Source of the DNA: Desulfobacterales bacterium
GTDB taxonomy: Bacteria; Desulfobacterota; Desulfobacteria; Desulfobacterales; JAUCGF01
DNA length: 11,371 nt
Assembly: GCA_029940345.1 (NCBI GenBank)
Contig: JAOZRC010000112.1
Span: 1-11,371, forward strand
Direction of reading: 5' to 3'
Made by a program: the position numbers and the translations under genes. Each line of letters starts with the position of its first letter. The first letter of the stretch is position 1. Below, piece after piece: positions 1 to 7,064 of the stretch. The notes under the pieces were generated by a model. The model ran no database searches. It was not told the origin of the DNA and saw only the letters and a list, made by a program, of their open reading frames with translations.

Positions 1-5
1 TTTTA

Positions 6-87
6 CTACCAATATGCCGTCCCGATGGGACTCTGACCGAATCATAGCAGCATTTTACTACAAATATGCCGCTCTCACGGAGCTTTT
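6..87 (+). repeat. Two-unit hairpin repeat cassette, left copy
   Basis: Two related units start at 6 and 58. Each opens with CTAC(A/C)AATATGCCG and continues into a small hairpin. The first hairpin is GTCCC-GAT-GGGAC (19-31). The second is GCTC-TCACG-GAGC (71-83), followed by TTTT. The same two units, in the same order and with nearly the same spacing (52 versus 51 bases), recur at 9052-9132, so this is a dispersed repeat and not chance. It lies just beyond the stop of the minus-strand gene ending at 126. Read on the plus strand, the second hairpin plus T-run resembles a weak terminator. On the minus strand there is no T-run, so a terminator role for that gene is not supported. Confidence 0.8.
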
Positions 88-125
88 AAGGAATGTTTTA
101 TTTCAACCGCACAGGTCAGAATTTT

Positions 126-1682
126 TCAATACATATCCCATGCGCCGGCATGATAGTAGCGATGAAGCACCGGATTGATTTCGGTGTTGATATTGATGCG
201 CCACATCAGGTCTTCATCCAACACGCCTTTGCCAAAATGAATCATCGCCATGATCGCATCTGAATTTATAAAACGGGTGTTGAGATGATCAAAGGATATC
301 GCTTTGATTTTCTTTTTAAGGGTGACTGCATCCATATCGTTATCGCGGGCGGCGAGCACCCAGCCCCATTCACCCATAGTGGGAATCTGATTATGATACG
401 GAAGAACGCTGAACCCGGCCGCCGTTATGGTTTTAATAATACACCGAAACGCCTGGGGCGCGAAATGGGGACTGGCCGCCTGCGTGACCATGACGCCGCC
501 GGCAATTAAATGGCGACGCACCAGTTTATAAAAGCGCTCGGAATACAGGTGCATCAAATCAATTGTATCCGGATCCGGTAGATCAATAATAATCACACCG
601 TACAAATTGTCGTCATCTTTAAGAAACGCATTGGCATCCCGATTAATCACCGTAAGACGCGAATCTCGCATGGAACCGCGGTTAATTGCAGCCAAGATCG
701 GATGTTCTTTTGCCAATATCGTCATGGCCGGGTCAAGGTCAGTCAAGGTCACCTTTTTGACGTCATCATATTTCCAAACCTCACGCAAGCCCAATCCATC
801 GCCACCGCCCAAGATCAGCACCGCGGAGCGATTCGCACAAAGCCGCATGGCCGGATGAACCAAAGGTTCATGGTACTTTTCTTCATCAAAAGTGGAAAAT
901 TGTTCCTGCCCGTTGATAAAAAGCCAAAAATCATCCTTCCATTGGGTGATAACAATTTTCTGATAGCGGCTTTGATGGGCATAGATTATTTTGTCTTTAT
1001 ACTGGCGTTGTTCGCTAAATAGAATAATCGGTTTGGCCGTTACAGCCAAGATAATTAGCAGGAGCGTACACACACTGAAAATGGCCAGCACTGTTTTCGG
1101 ACGATAAACCAGATCGAGAAAAAAGAAAACAAACAGGGAAGCAATGCTGAAATTAATCGCCCCCAATATAATCGGTGTATACGTCATCCCCAGGTAGGGC
1201 AGGGCCACAAAGGCGAAAAAGAGGCCGCCCAGAAGTGACCCATAGTAATCTTTTTCCATGATACCGGCGATGTTAAAACGTAAAGACTCGTAATTTTGGT
1301 TCAGCCGGGTGACAAGGGGAATTTCACACCCAATTAAGCATCCGATACACATCGCCCAAAAATAGATTAACAAATCGGCGTAAGAGCTATAAGCGGCCGC
1401 TCCATAGGCCAATACAGCCGAACCGGCGCAAAGGAGGGAAAGCGTGAACTCAATAAAAATGAAGATGTCAAGAAGATGATTTTTAAAATGTTTGCTGACA
1501 CGGCTGCCCACGCCCATGGCGAACAGCATCAATGACATGATCAGCGTCCATTGCAAGACCGCATTGCCGATGAGGTAAGTGGCAAGGGTGGAAAGCACAA
1601 ATTCCGCCACAATACCGGCGCATCCGGTGGCGAATATGGAAACTTTCAGAATCGGTTTTACGCTGGGATGTTTCAGATGCAC
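126..1682 (-). CDS. Membrane-anchored spermidine synthase-like aminopropyltransferase
   Basis: This 518-aa protein has an N-terminal half of about seven hydrophobic segments (roughly residues 12-35, 42-60, 71-93, 103-122, 146-168, 171-192, 197-218) and a C-terminal SpeE-like Rossmann domain. The family transfers aminopropyl groups from decarboxylated S-adenosylmethionine to a polyamine. Visible family motifs are YHEPLVHP (270-277), GGGDG (292-296) for nucleotide binding, the acidic TDLDP (314-318), Asp349, and DLPDPD (367-372) at the place of the SpeE catalytic D-S-T-D-P stretch. That last motif is altered, so substrate specificity is open. The start is GTG at 1680-1682, overlapping the preceding DUF350 gene by 10 bases. 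No clear Shine-Dalgarno is seen, which suggests translational coupling. It is the last gene of a three-gene operon. Family assignment is firm; the true substrate is not. Confidence 0.9.
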   Translation of the reverse strand: MHLKHPSVKPILKVSIFATGCAGIVAEFVLSTLATYLIGNAVLQWTLIMSLMLFAMGVGSRVSKHFKNHLLDIFIFIEFTLSLLCAGSAVLAYGAAAYSSYADLLIYFWAMCIGCLIGCEIPLVTRLNQNYESLRFNIAGIMEKDYYGSLLGGLFFAFVALPYLGMTYTPIILGAINFSIASLFVFFFLDLVYRPKTVLAIFSVCTLLLIILAVTAKPIILFSEQRQYKDKIIYAHQSRYQKIVITQWKDDFWLFINGQEQFSTFDEEKYHEPLVHPAMRLCANRSAVLILGGGDGLGLREVWKYDDVKKVTLTDLDPAMTILAKEHPILAAINRGSMRDSRLTVINRDANAFLKDDDNLYGVIIIDLPDPDTIDLMHLYSERFYKLVRRHLIAGGVMVTQAASPHFAPQAFRCIIKTITAAGFSVLPYHNQIPTMGEWGWVLAARDNDMDAVTLKKKIKAISFDHLNTRFINSDAIMAMIHFGKGVLDEDLMWRININTEINPVLHRYYHAGAWDMY

Positions 1683-2518
1683 CAGTAAATGATAAAAGCG
1701 GATGCGATATAGGCGAACGCTTCAATATAAGCAGCGCCGACATTGGGTTTTTCCTGATTTGCAATTTCATCTGTAAGCTTGACCGTAGGTAAAAGCACTT
1801 TATCGGTCATTAAGCGGATCAGCGGCAACAGGAGAAGCCCTAATATGACATAACCGATAAAAGATGGCAGATTATCCGCCCATGATTCAAATTCACCTTC
1901 AGCCGCCAAGCCAATGATAACGCCGATGGAAATCAGGGCGCCGGCGAAACTGACGCCGGCGGCGACATTGTCTTTCTCAATCTCAGCATGAAGATCGTAC
2001 GGCAGAATCGCATTGTAAACCCATCCGGCGATGATCAGAATAACCTGACCGATCATCCAGAAAACAGCCACCGTCCAAATCGAGCCGCCTTCACCCTGAA
2101 CAGCGCCAAAAATGACAAATCCGGAAGCGATGCAAACACCTGCTAACACGGCGCCAGTGCCCTGATTATGATCACGAATCAATTCATCGGTTACGCTGAA
2201 CTTAGATAAAATAATCTTGTCGCAAATATACCACGAGATATTCAAGAGCAGAATACTCTCAACACCATAAATGGACAGGTCTAACAAATCGTCTATCAGA
2301 CTGACGCTCGTCCCGACCAATATTCCGCTAAGGGCGATGACCAGGCCGCAATAGTAGCCCACCATAGCCAGTGCCAGGGCGGCGTTGTCTTTTTCCACCA
2401 ATTCATACGTTATTTTATAATCCCGATGCAACCCGTCATTGACGAGTTTACCAATGAAAAAAATAGTAAAAAAGGCGATAATTAAAATCAGGCCCGAAAT
2501 AATAATATCCGGATTCAT
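1673..2518 (-). CDS. Double DUF350 integral membrane protein
   Basis: This 281-aa, very hydrophobic protein has about eight predicted membrane helices. A short acidic/polar motif preceding a helix recurs four times: ELVEKDNAALALA (39-51), ELIRDHNQGTGAVLAG (112-127), EIEKDNVAAGVSFAG (179-193) and EIANQEKPNVGAAY (251-264). This fits two tandem DUF350 domains, each with two such motifs. DUF350 proteins (YjfL-type) have no settled biochemical role but often sit beside lipoproteins, PspA-like proteins and spermidine synthase genes. The ATG start is preceded by AGGGA about 8 bases upstream, inside the end of the lipoprotein gene, and only 3 bases separate the two genes. Its end overlaps the spermidine synthase-like gene, so the three are almost certainly co-transcribed and probably act together at the inner membrane. 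Confidence 0.88.
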   Translation of the reverse strand: MNPDIIISGLILIIAFFTIFFIGKLVNDGLHRDYKITYELVEKDNAALALAMVGYYCGLVIALSGILVGTSVSLIDDLLDLSIYGVESILLLNISWYICDKIILSKFSVTDELIRDHNQGTGAVLAGVCIASGFVIFGAVQGEGGSIWTVAVFWMIGQVILIIAGWVYNAILPYDLHAEIEKDNVAAGVSFAGALISIGVIIGLAAEGEFESWADNLPSFIGYVILGLLLLPLIRLMTDKVLLPTVKLTDEIANQEKPNVGAAYIEAFAYIASAFIIYWCI

Positions 2519-2521
2519 AAG

Positions 2522-3205
2522 TTATTTCCCTATTCCCTTGCTGCGGCTGCGTGTGCCAGTCCGCGTCCGGCCGATGCGCTTATTGACTTTGCTCGAAAAA
2601 GAGCTTTTGCTTTTTGCCACTTTACGTTTGTAAAAGTCAGGTTTCTGTTTTCGGGTAAAAGAACCGCTGGTGCCGTACTGTTTTTTCGATCCGTAGTAGG
2701 GTTTATGCTGGTAACTTGAACGATAACGACGGTAAGAATCATAATCACGGCGATAGACCGGGCCGCCCAAGAGGTCCGAAAAAAGACGATATTGGCCATA
2801 AAAGACCCAAAAAGACTGTCCGGAGGAATTGGTGCGCCACTGACCGTAATGGCGGTTGCCCACATACTCGTATCCGGGAGGCCCGACCGCATTAGATACG
2901 ATGCCGTCTTTTTTCGACCAGATCGTCATATTCAAGTAGGATTTATATTGATTAAAGGTTGTTTCAGGCACTTCGAGCCAATCGGTTTTGTGGGAGTCCT
3001 CGCCCTGAATGATTCGATATTTATGAAAAAAATCCTTAAAGATATTACCTTTCACATCCATATCGTCCAGGATAACGGAACAATCCTTTACATCGTTCAG
3101 CGCTGCCTTAATCTTATTAAGCGGAGGCGATGGCTCTCCGCCACAGGAAAAAAGCAACAACAGTATCAAAATCAATAACGTTGCTTGAAATTTAACTTTT
3201 AACAT
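2522..3205 (-). CDS. Small lipoprotein with basic Ser/Arg/Lys-rich tail
   Basis: This 227-aa protein starts with a charged N-terminus and a leucine/isoleucine-rich core ending in the lipobox LFSC (Cys21). It is therefore expected to be lipid-anchored after signal peptidase II cleavage. The middle contains GPPGYEYVGNRHYGQWR (about 108-124) followed by an aromatic SFWVFYGQYRLF stretch (about 130-141). The last 70 residues are tyrosine-rich and then strongly basic, ending SRSKGIGK. I do not recognise a named domain. I recall similar proteins beside DUF350 and spermidine synthase-like genes, and the tail pattern is loosely like YgiB/YjfM (DUF1190) lipoproteins; neither point is verified. The ATG has an AAGGAAG ribosome site (3214-3220) 8 bases upstream. 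It is the promoter-proximal gene of the operon. The basic tail could bind anionic envelope polymers, but that is speculation. Confidence 0.85.
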   Translation of the reverse strand: MLKVKFQATLLILILLLLFSCGGEPSPPLNKIKAALNDVKDCSVILDDMDVKGNIFKDFFHKYRIIQGEDSHKTDWLEVPETTFNQYKSYLNMTIWSKKDGIVSNAVGPPGYEYVGNRHYGQWRTNSSGQSFWVFYGQYRLFSDLLGGPVYRRDYDSYRRYRSSYQHKPYYGSKKQYGTSGSFTRKQKPDFYKRKVAKSKSSFSSKVNKRIGRTRTGTRSRSKGIGK

Positions 3206-3228
3206 AAAAATATCTTCCTTAAATGATG

Positions 3229-3248
3229 ATTCAGATCGTCATCTGAAT
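3229..3248 (-). promoter_or_regulatory. Perfect inverted repeat in the predicted 5'UTR of the lipoprotein operon
   Basis: ATTCAGAT-CGTC-ATCTGAAT is a perfect 8-bp inverted repeat with a 4-base loop. It lies between the predicted promoter (3270-3298) and the ribosome-binding site (3214-3220) of the minus-strand operon. It would form an RNA hairpin just upstream of the Shine-Dalgarno or serve as a dyad operator. The dyad is visible; the role is inferred. Confidence 0.5.
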
Positions 3249-3269
3249 ATAACGAAAATTATTGCTTTT

Positions 3270-3298
3270 AATTTAGCAAATCCGTTAATATGGGTCAA
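3270..3298 (-). promoter_or_regulatory. Sigma70-type promoter for the lipoprotein-DUF350-spermidine synthase operon
   Basis: On the minus strand, TTGACC (3293-3298) is followed after exactly 17 bases by TAAATT (3270-3275). Both hexamers are close to the -35/-10 consensus and the spacing is ideal. Transcription would begin near 3262-3264, about 60 bases before the lipoprotein ATG. No equally good promoter is seen for the divergent plus-strand ATPase gene. Confidence 0.6.
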
Positions 3299-3325
3299 GT
3301 AAATAAATATTTGGGTGATGTGACA

Positions 3326-3360
3326 ACTTGAAACTTACCACTTAAAACTTGTAACTGAAG
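3326..3360 (+). repeat. Five direct repeats of a 7-base unit upstream of the ATPase gene
   Basis: ACTT occurs at 3326, 3333, 3340 and 3347, with ACTG at 3354: exactly 7 bases apart, with variable three-base fillers. The array ends 4 bases before the ATPase ATG and so covers its ribosome-binding region (weak GAAG at 3357-3360). It could be a small tandem repeat of variable copy number or a set of binding sites. Only the periodicity is observed. Confidence 0.55.
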
Positions 3361-3364
3361 ACTA

Positions 3365-6300
3365 ATGGATATAAAAGCTCAACGTCAAACCCTTGATGAA
3401 ATTTGCACCACACCGGTGAAGATTATCTCGGTCTATTCGCTGGAAAAACATGTGTGGGCGCATTCCAATTCCATTGCGGCCCGTAAAGCGCGCAAACCGG
3501 AATTGAAGACTGTCACAGAATTTCTAATTGATCCGGTGCGCCCTTTTCTGAATGACATTTTGAGTCACATGGCCGCACCCTCTGGAAAATCTGATCATAC
3601 GCCGGGGCAGAAAAAAAATCCTATCGGCCAAGGCTATCTGATTCAAGCTGAGTTTGGTTCGGGCAAATCCCATCTGTTGTGTTTCCTTTCAGCCCTTGCC
3701 TTAGGGGATGAAGCCGCCTGGGAAATTGTCTGCCAGAAGGAGAAGCAAGCCGGGCGAGGAAAAAGCGAGACCCTTCACCGATTTTGGAATGAAGGCCTCA
3801 AAGCCAAAAGACTAAAAGGCAAAGGTATCTTTGTCATTGCCACCACGCTGGTGGGAACCGGCGGCGGAACTGTGGGATTGAATGGCAAAGGACGGCGGTT
3901 GAGCGAGTATATTCTTGATGCTGCTAAAACCCAGATTGAAATCGAACTCGGTAAAAATATCTCCTTGTATCCTTCCGAGCTGCTGGCCGACCGCTTTTTA
4001 ACCCAGGATTCAGATCGCTATCGACAAGACCTGAAAAAATTTCTCAAAGACCCACGCTTCTTTAAAAAAAATGAGACTGAAGATATCAATGCCTTTGTCC
4101 GGGGTCTCCGACAGAATCAGTCACCTGATTATAAAAATTATTCCAAACAATCCTGCGGCGCCAAACTGTGGCGCTTTTATACGGAATACCTCAAAGTTCA
4201 GCCGCAGATAGAGGCTGAGACCGAGGCTGTTTTGAAACATTTTGTTCTGACTGTCCTGGATGAAGGCTACAGCGGGGTGCTGCTGATTCTGGATGAAGTC
4301 TCACAGTTTATGAAAAACCGGGATGATCAGCAGCAGGTCGATGATGAAGACACCCTGATTGTACTGTCCAATCGCCTGGCCAAAATTCACAATCTGCCTA
4401 TTTGGACGGTCTGCGCGGCCCAACAGGATTCGGAAAGCAAGACAGGCGCTAAAAATTACATTGCAGATGATCGCCTGAAACTGGTGAAACTGCTGGATAG
4501 CGATAAAGATTACTATGATATTGTCCTGTCACGGGTCAGGGAAATCAAAAACCCTGGCGCTGTCAAAAAATATTATCAGCTCTACAAACGCGGTTTTAGC
4601 TGGCCAAACAGCATCGGTGAAGCGGAATTTATCCACTTTTTCCCCTTTCACAAACCGGCCCTCGAAGTGCTGAAAGCCATTACGTATGAACTGGCCACGA
4701 CCCGCAGCGCCATCTGTTTCATGCATCAAACATTGAAATATCAGGTTAAAAACAGGGGCGATCATATTATTCGCCTTTGGGAGCTGTTCGATGAAGCGAT
4801 GCGTTACGAAGAAGACTCCGATGGTATGAATACCGGTTTGACAGCTATCAAAACTGAACGTGAAAGCGATTATCGGGCCTATCTGGCCTGTAAACATCTA
4901 CTCGAAAACATGACCAAAGGCTATTTGAAGGTCTACCGGGATAAAGCGATCCGGATTATCCGCATCCTGTTTCTCTATTTTGTCGCCAAAACCCGTGAGC
5001 AAGGCATCTCGCCGGAAGAGATCGCCAATAACATGCTGCTTGAACGCGGGCAAGATAGCAATATCGAGGAAAATATTCAGCATTACGAAACCCTGGCAGA
5101 AAATCTCAAACGAGAATTGCGCCAGATCGTTTTAGATCCGGATGAAGAGGGGCAACCGCGATACCGGTTTGATCCGGTGTTCACCGGCGTTGATCCGCGC
5201 GATGAATTTCAAAAAGCGCAAGATGAAGCCAAAGCCAATCCTATACTGCTCCAGGCCGCTTGGGGATGCCTATTGGCTCTAAAAGAGTGGATAGTGCGAA
5301 CGCGCCGGATGAATATGGATTTATCCGGCGGGGTCATATCTATCTTTCGTACCATCGCCGCTCCGAATGGCCCGGCCTACCAAACGTTGCGGATTATATG
5401 GCAGGGAAGACAAATCAGCGGCCGCATCGGTATGCACGATCTCGGACAGGTTGCCCATAACAATAATAGACTTCCGCCCATCTGCAGTGATGAAACCGAT
5501 TTGGACTTCCAGGTGATTATCGGTAAGCAACCGATTGCTTCCGATCTGATACAAAAAATTCTGGCGCAGTATCGCGATCCCCGTTTGATTCTATGGGTTC
5601 CAGATAAACTGACGTTCCAAGAACACTCCCGGCTCATTGATTTCGCCGCTTTTCGCAAACTGGTAAAAGCGTGGCAGGGCAAAGAAAGTGAAGATGCGGC
5701 ATCCGTGATCAAGTGGGTGTCAGACGCCCTGCAAAACCACATGGCGCAGATATATCAAATTGTCACTGGCAGTTACAGCCGCGGACGAATGGATGCGCAG
5801 AATCATTCCCATATACCTTTCAATGTGACGGGCGAACTGAAAGCGATTCTGGCTCCGGTGGTCGATCAGGTACTGTCTTCCTGTTATGCATCCCAGGACA
5901 TTCGCTTTGAACCGCCTTTTGAATTCAGTAAAGAGGAGGGCGTTAAGGTGATCAACGGCATTGTCAAGACCGGTGAGATTCCCATCGGCGCCAGGGTGAA
6001 TGTGAAAAGTGCGCAAATCCGGAATATCAGTGCATCGCGCAATTTCGGATTCGATCTCAAAATCATGCAAAAAAGCGCGGAACGTTTCCTGGATACATCG
6101 GATAATCCATACATACAGGCGATCTGGGCGTTTATCGACAATAACCTCACCCATGCCGGGCAGTCCATAAAAATTGAGACCCTTTACAAAAATTTCATGG
6201 GCATGGGCGGTTCTAAAGCCTACGGACTCACCCGCCGCATGGTGGAAATATATTTGCTTAGTCTTGTCAAAATAGGTAAAATCCGTATCGTTGTCGGTCC

Positions 6301-6970
6301 CCAATCCGGCCTAACCGGCGATATGCTTGATTATACCAATATCGGATCGGCAGATTTTTCCGTCAAAGTGTTAAAGGCCATGCAAGCTGTGCAAAAAATG
6401 ACCAAACCTGAAAAGACAATCCACAACCTGCTGCAAAGTGATGAACTCTGCGTTTTGAAAACCCTCGAAAACATATCCGTACTGCAACCCCCGGCATCCC
6501 AGGAGATTGAAGAACAATTAAAAACATTGAGCCGAACGATATTGACCAGCGCATCTCCGTCTGAAAGTTCAAAAGCGGCGCACCAGGCCAAACTGATTTT
6601 TGAAAACGGGCTCAATGGGAAAATGAATCTGTTTTTAGCCACTTGCGTGCGTAAACGGCTCGAACCGGGGAAAAACGAACCGGTGATACGTGACATCCTG
6701 TCATGTGAAAATGTAAAAAGCGTCCGGGAAGTTTTGGTCAAAGCATGTCTGCAAAATTCTGGCGTTGCAGATACCATCAAGCGCTACCTGAAAGGCATCA
6801 CTCTGATTACTGTAAAACTGAGCGATTTCAAGCCAAGCACCAACCCATTCGAAAAAGAAGAGATCAGCGCATTGACAGATGAATTCCGCCAATTTCTTGA
6901 ACAATCGTTAAACGGAATCGAAGAAGATGATGACGTGCTGCCGATGATTCGTATTAAAAATCAGGGCTAA
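3365..6970 (+). CDS. Large P-loop ATPase of the BrxC/PglY (DUF6079/DUF499-like) type
   Basis: This 1201-aa protein carries a Walker A motif EFGSGKSHLL (96-105; Lys101) and a Walker B motif VLLILDEVSQF (305-315; Asp310-Glu311). WTVCAAQQ (347-354) is at a sensor-like position, and SRVREI (389-394) may hold an arginine finger. The GSGKSH signature near residue 100 and the overall length of about 1200 aa match the large ATPases of BREX phage defence (BrxC, PglY) and the related DUF499 proteins. The remaining roughly 800 residues are helical and charged, without motifs I can name. The start is ATG with a weak upstream GAAG. No BREX partner (PglX methyltransferase, PglZ phosphatase, BrxA/BrxB, BrxL/Lon) is in the window, so it may be solitary or part of a different system. 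The next gene, 94 bases away on the same strand, is a DEAD-box helicase. The ATPase call is firm; the family name is probable and the defence role is inferred. Confidence 0.8.
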   Translation: MDIKAQRQTLDEICTTPVKIISVYSLEKHVWAHSNSIAARKARKPELKTVTEFLIDPVRPFLNDILSHMAAPSGKSDHTPGQKKNPIGQGYLIQAEFGSGKSHLLCFLSALALGDEAAWEIVCQKEKQAGRGKSETLHRFWNEGLKAKRLKGKGIFVIATTLVGTGGGTVGLNGKGRRLSEYILDAAKTQIEIELGKNISLYPSELLADRFLTQDSDRYRQDLKKFLKDPRFFKKNETEDINAFVRGLRQNQSPDYKNYSKQSCGAKLWRFYTEYLKVQPQIEAETEAVLKHFVLTVLDEGYSGVLLILDEVSQFMKNRDDQQQVDDEDTLIVLSNRLAKIHNLPIWTVCAAQQDSESKTGAKNYIADDRLKLVKLLDSDKDYYDIVLSRVREIKNPGAVKKYYQLYKRGFSWPNSIGEAEFIHFFPFHKPALEVLKAITYELATTRSAICFMHQTLKYQVKNRGDHIIRLWELFDEAMRYEEDSDGMNTGLTAIKTERESDYRAYLACKHLLENMTKGYLKVYRDKAIRIIRILFLYFVAKTREQGISPEEIANNMLLERGQDSNIEENIQHYETLAENLKRELRQIVLDPDEEGQPRYRFDPVFTGVDPRDEFQKAQDEAKANPILLQAAWGCLLALKEWIVRTRRMNMDLSGGVISIFRTIAAPNGPAYQTLRIIWQGRQISGRIGMHDLGQVAHNNNRLPPICSDETDLDFQVIIGKQPIASDLIQKILAQYRDPRLILWVPDKLTFQEHSRLIDFAAFRKLVKAWQGKESEDAASVIKWVSDALQNHMAQIYQIVTGSYSRGRMDAQNHSHIPFNVTGELKAILAPVVDQVLSSCYASQDIRFEPPFEFSKEEGVKVINGIVKTGEIPIGARVNVKSAQIRNISASRNFGFDLKIMQKSAERFLDTSDNPYIQAIWAFIDNNLTHAGQSIKIETLYKNFMGMGGSKAYGLTRRMVEIYLLSLVKIGKIRIVVGPQSGLTGDMLDYTNIGSADFSVKVLKAMQAVQKMTKPEKTIHNLLQSDELCVLKTLENISVLQPPASQEIEEQLKTLSRTILTSASPSESSKAAHQAKLIFENGLNGKMNLFLATCVRKRLEPGKNEPVIRDILSCENVKSVREVLVKACLQNSGVADTIKRYLKGITLITVKLSDFKPSTNPFEKEEISALTDEFRQFLEQSLNGIEEDDDVLPMIRIKNQG

Positions 6971-7054
6971 ATCAGGTTTTTCTACTTGAAACATTTAGCC
7001 AAGTACTTAGTGTATGGTGTCCGTTTCGATTGGGCAAATGGATAATAATAAAAA

Positions 7055-7060
7055 AGAGGA
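7055..7060 (+). promoter_or_regulatory. Ribosome-binding site fixing the helicase start
   Basis: AGAGGA lies 4 bases before the ATG at 7065, a slightly short but workable spacing. An in-frame ATG at 7014 would add 17 residues (reading MVSVSIGQ...) that do not look like the family N-terminus and lacks a comparable site. This supports 7065 as the start. Confidence 0.65.
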
Positions 7061-7064
7061 ATAT

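Noticed and set aside
71..87. Hairpin plus TTTT as a transcription terminator for the gene ending at 126
   Set aside because: The T-run follows the hairpin only on the plus strand, while the gene is on the minus strand, and the same structure recurs as a dispersed repeat.
3262..3291. Plus-strand promoter TTGCTT-18-TAATAT for the ATPase
   Set aside because: The -35 match is only 3/6 and it overlaps the much better minus-strand promoter, so I did not list it.
7014..7064. Upstream in-frame ATG extending the helicase by 17 residues
   Set aside because: The added residues do not resemble the family N-terminus, and a clear AGAGGA site fits the ATG at 7065.
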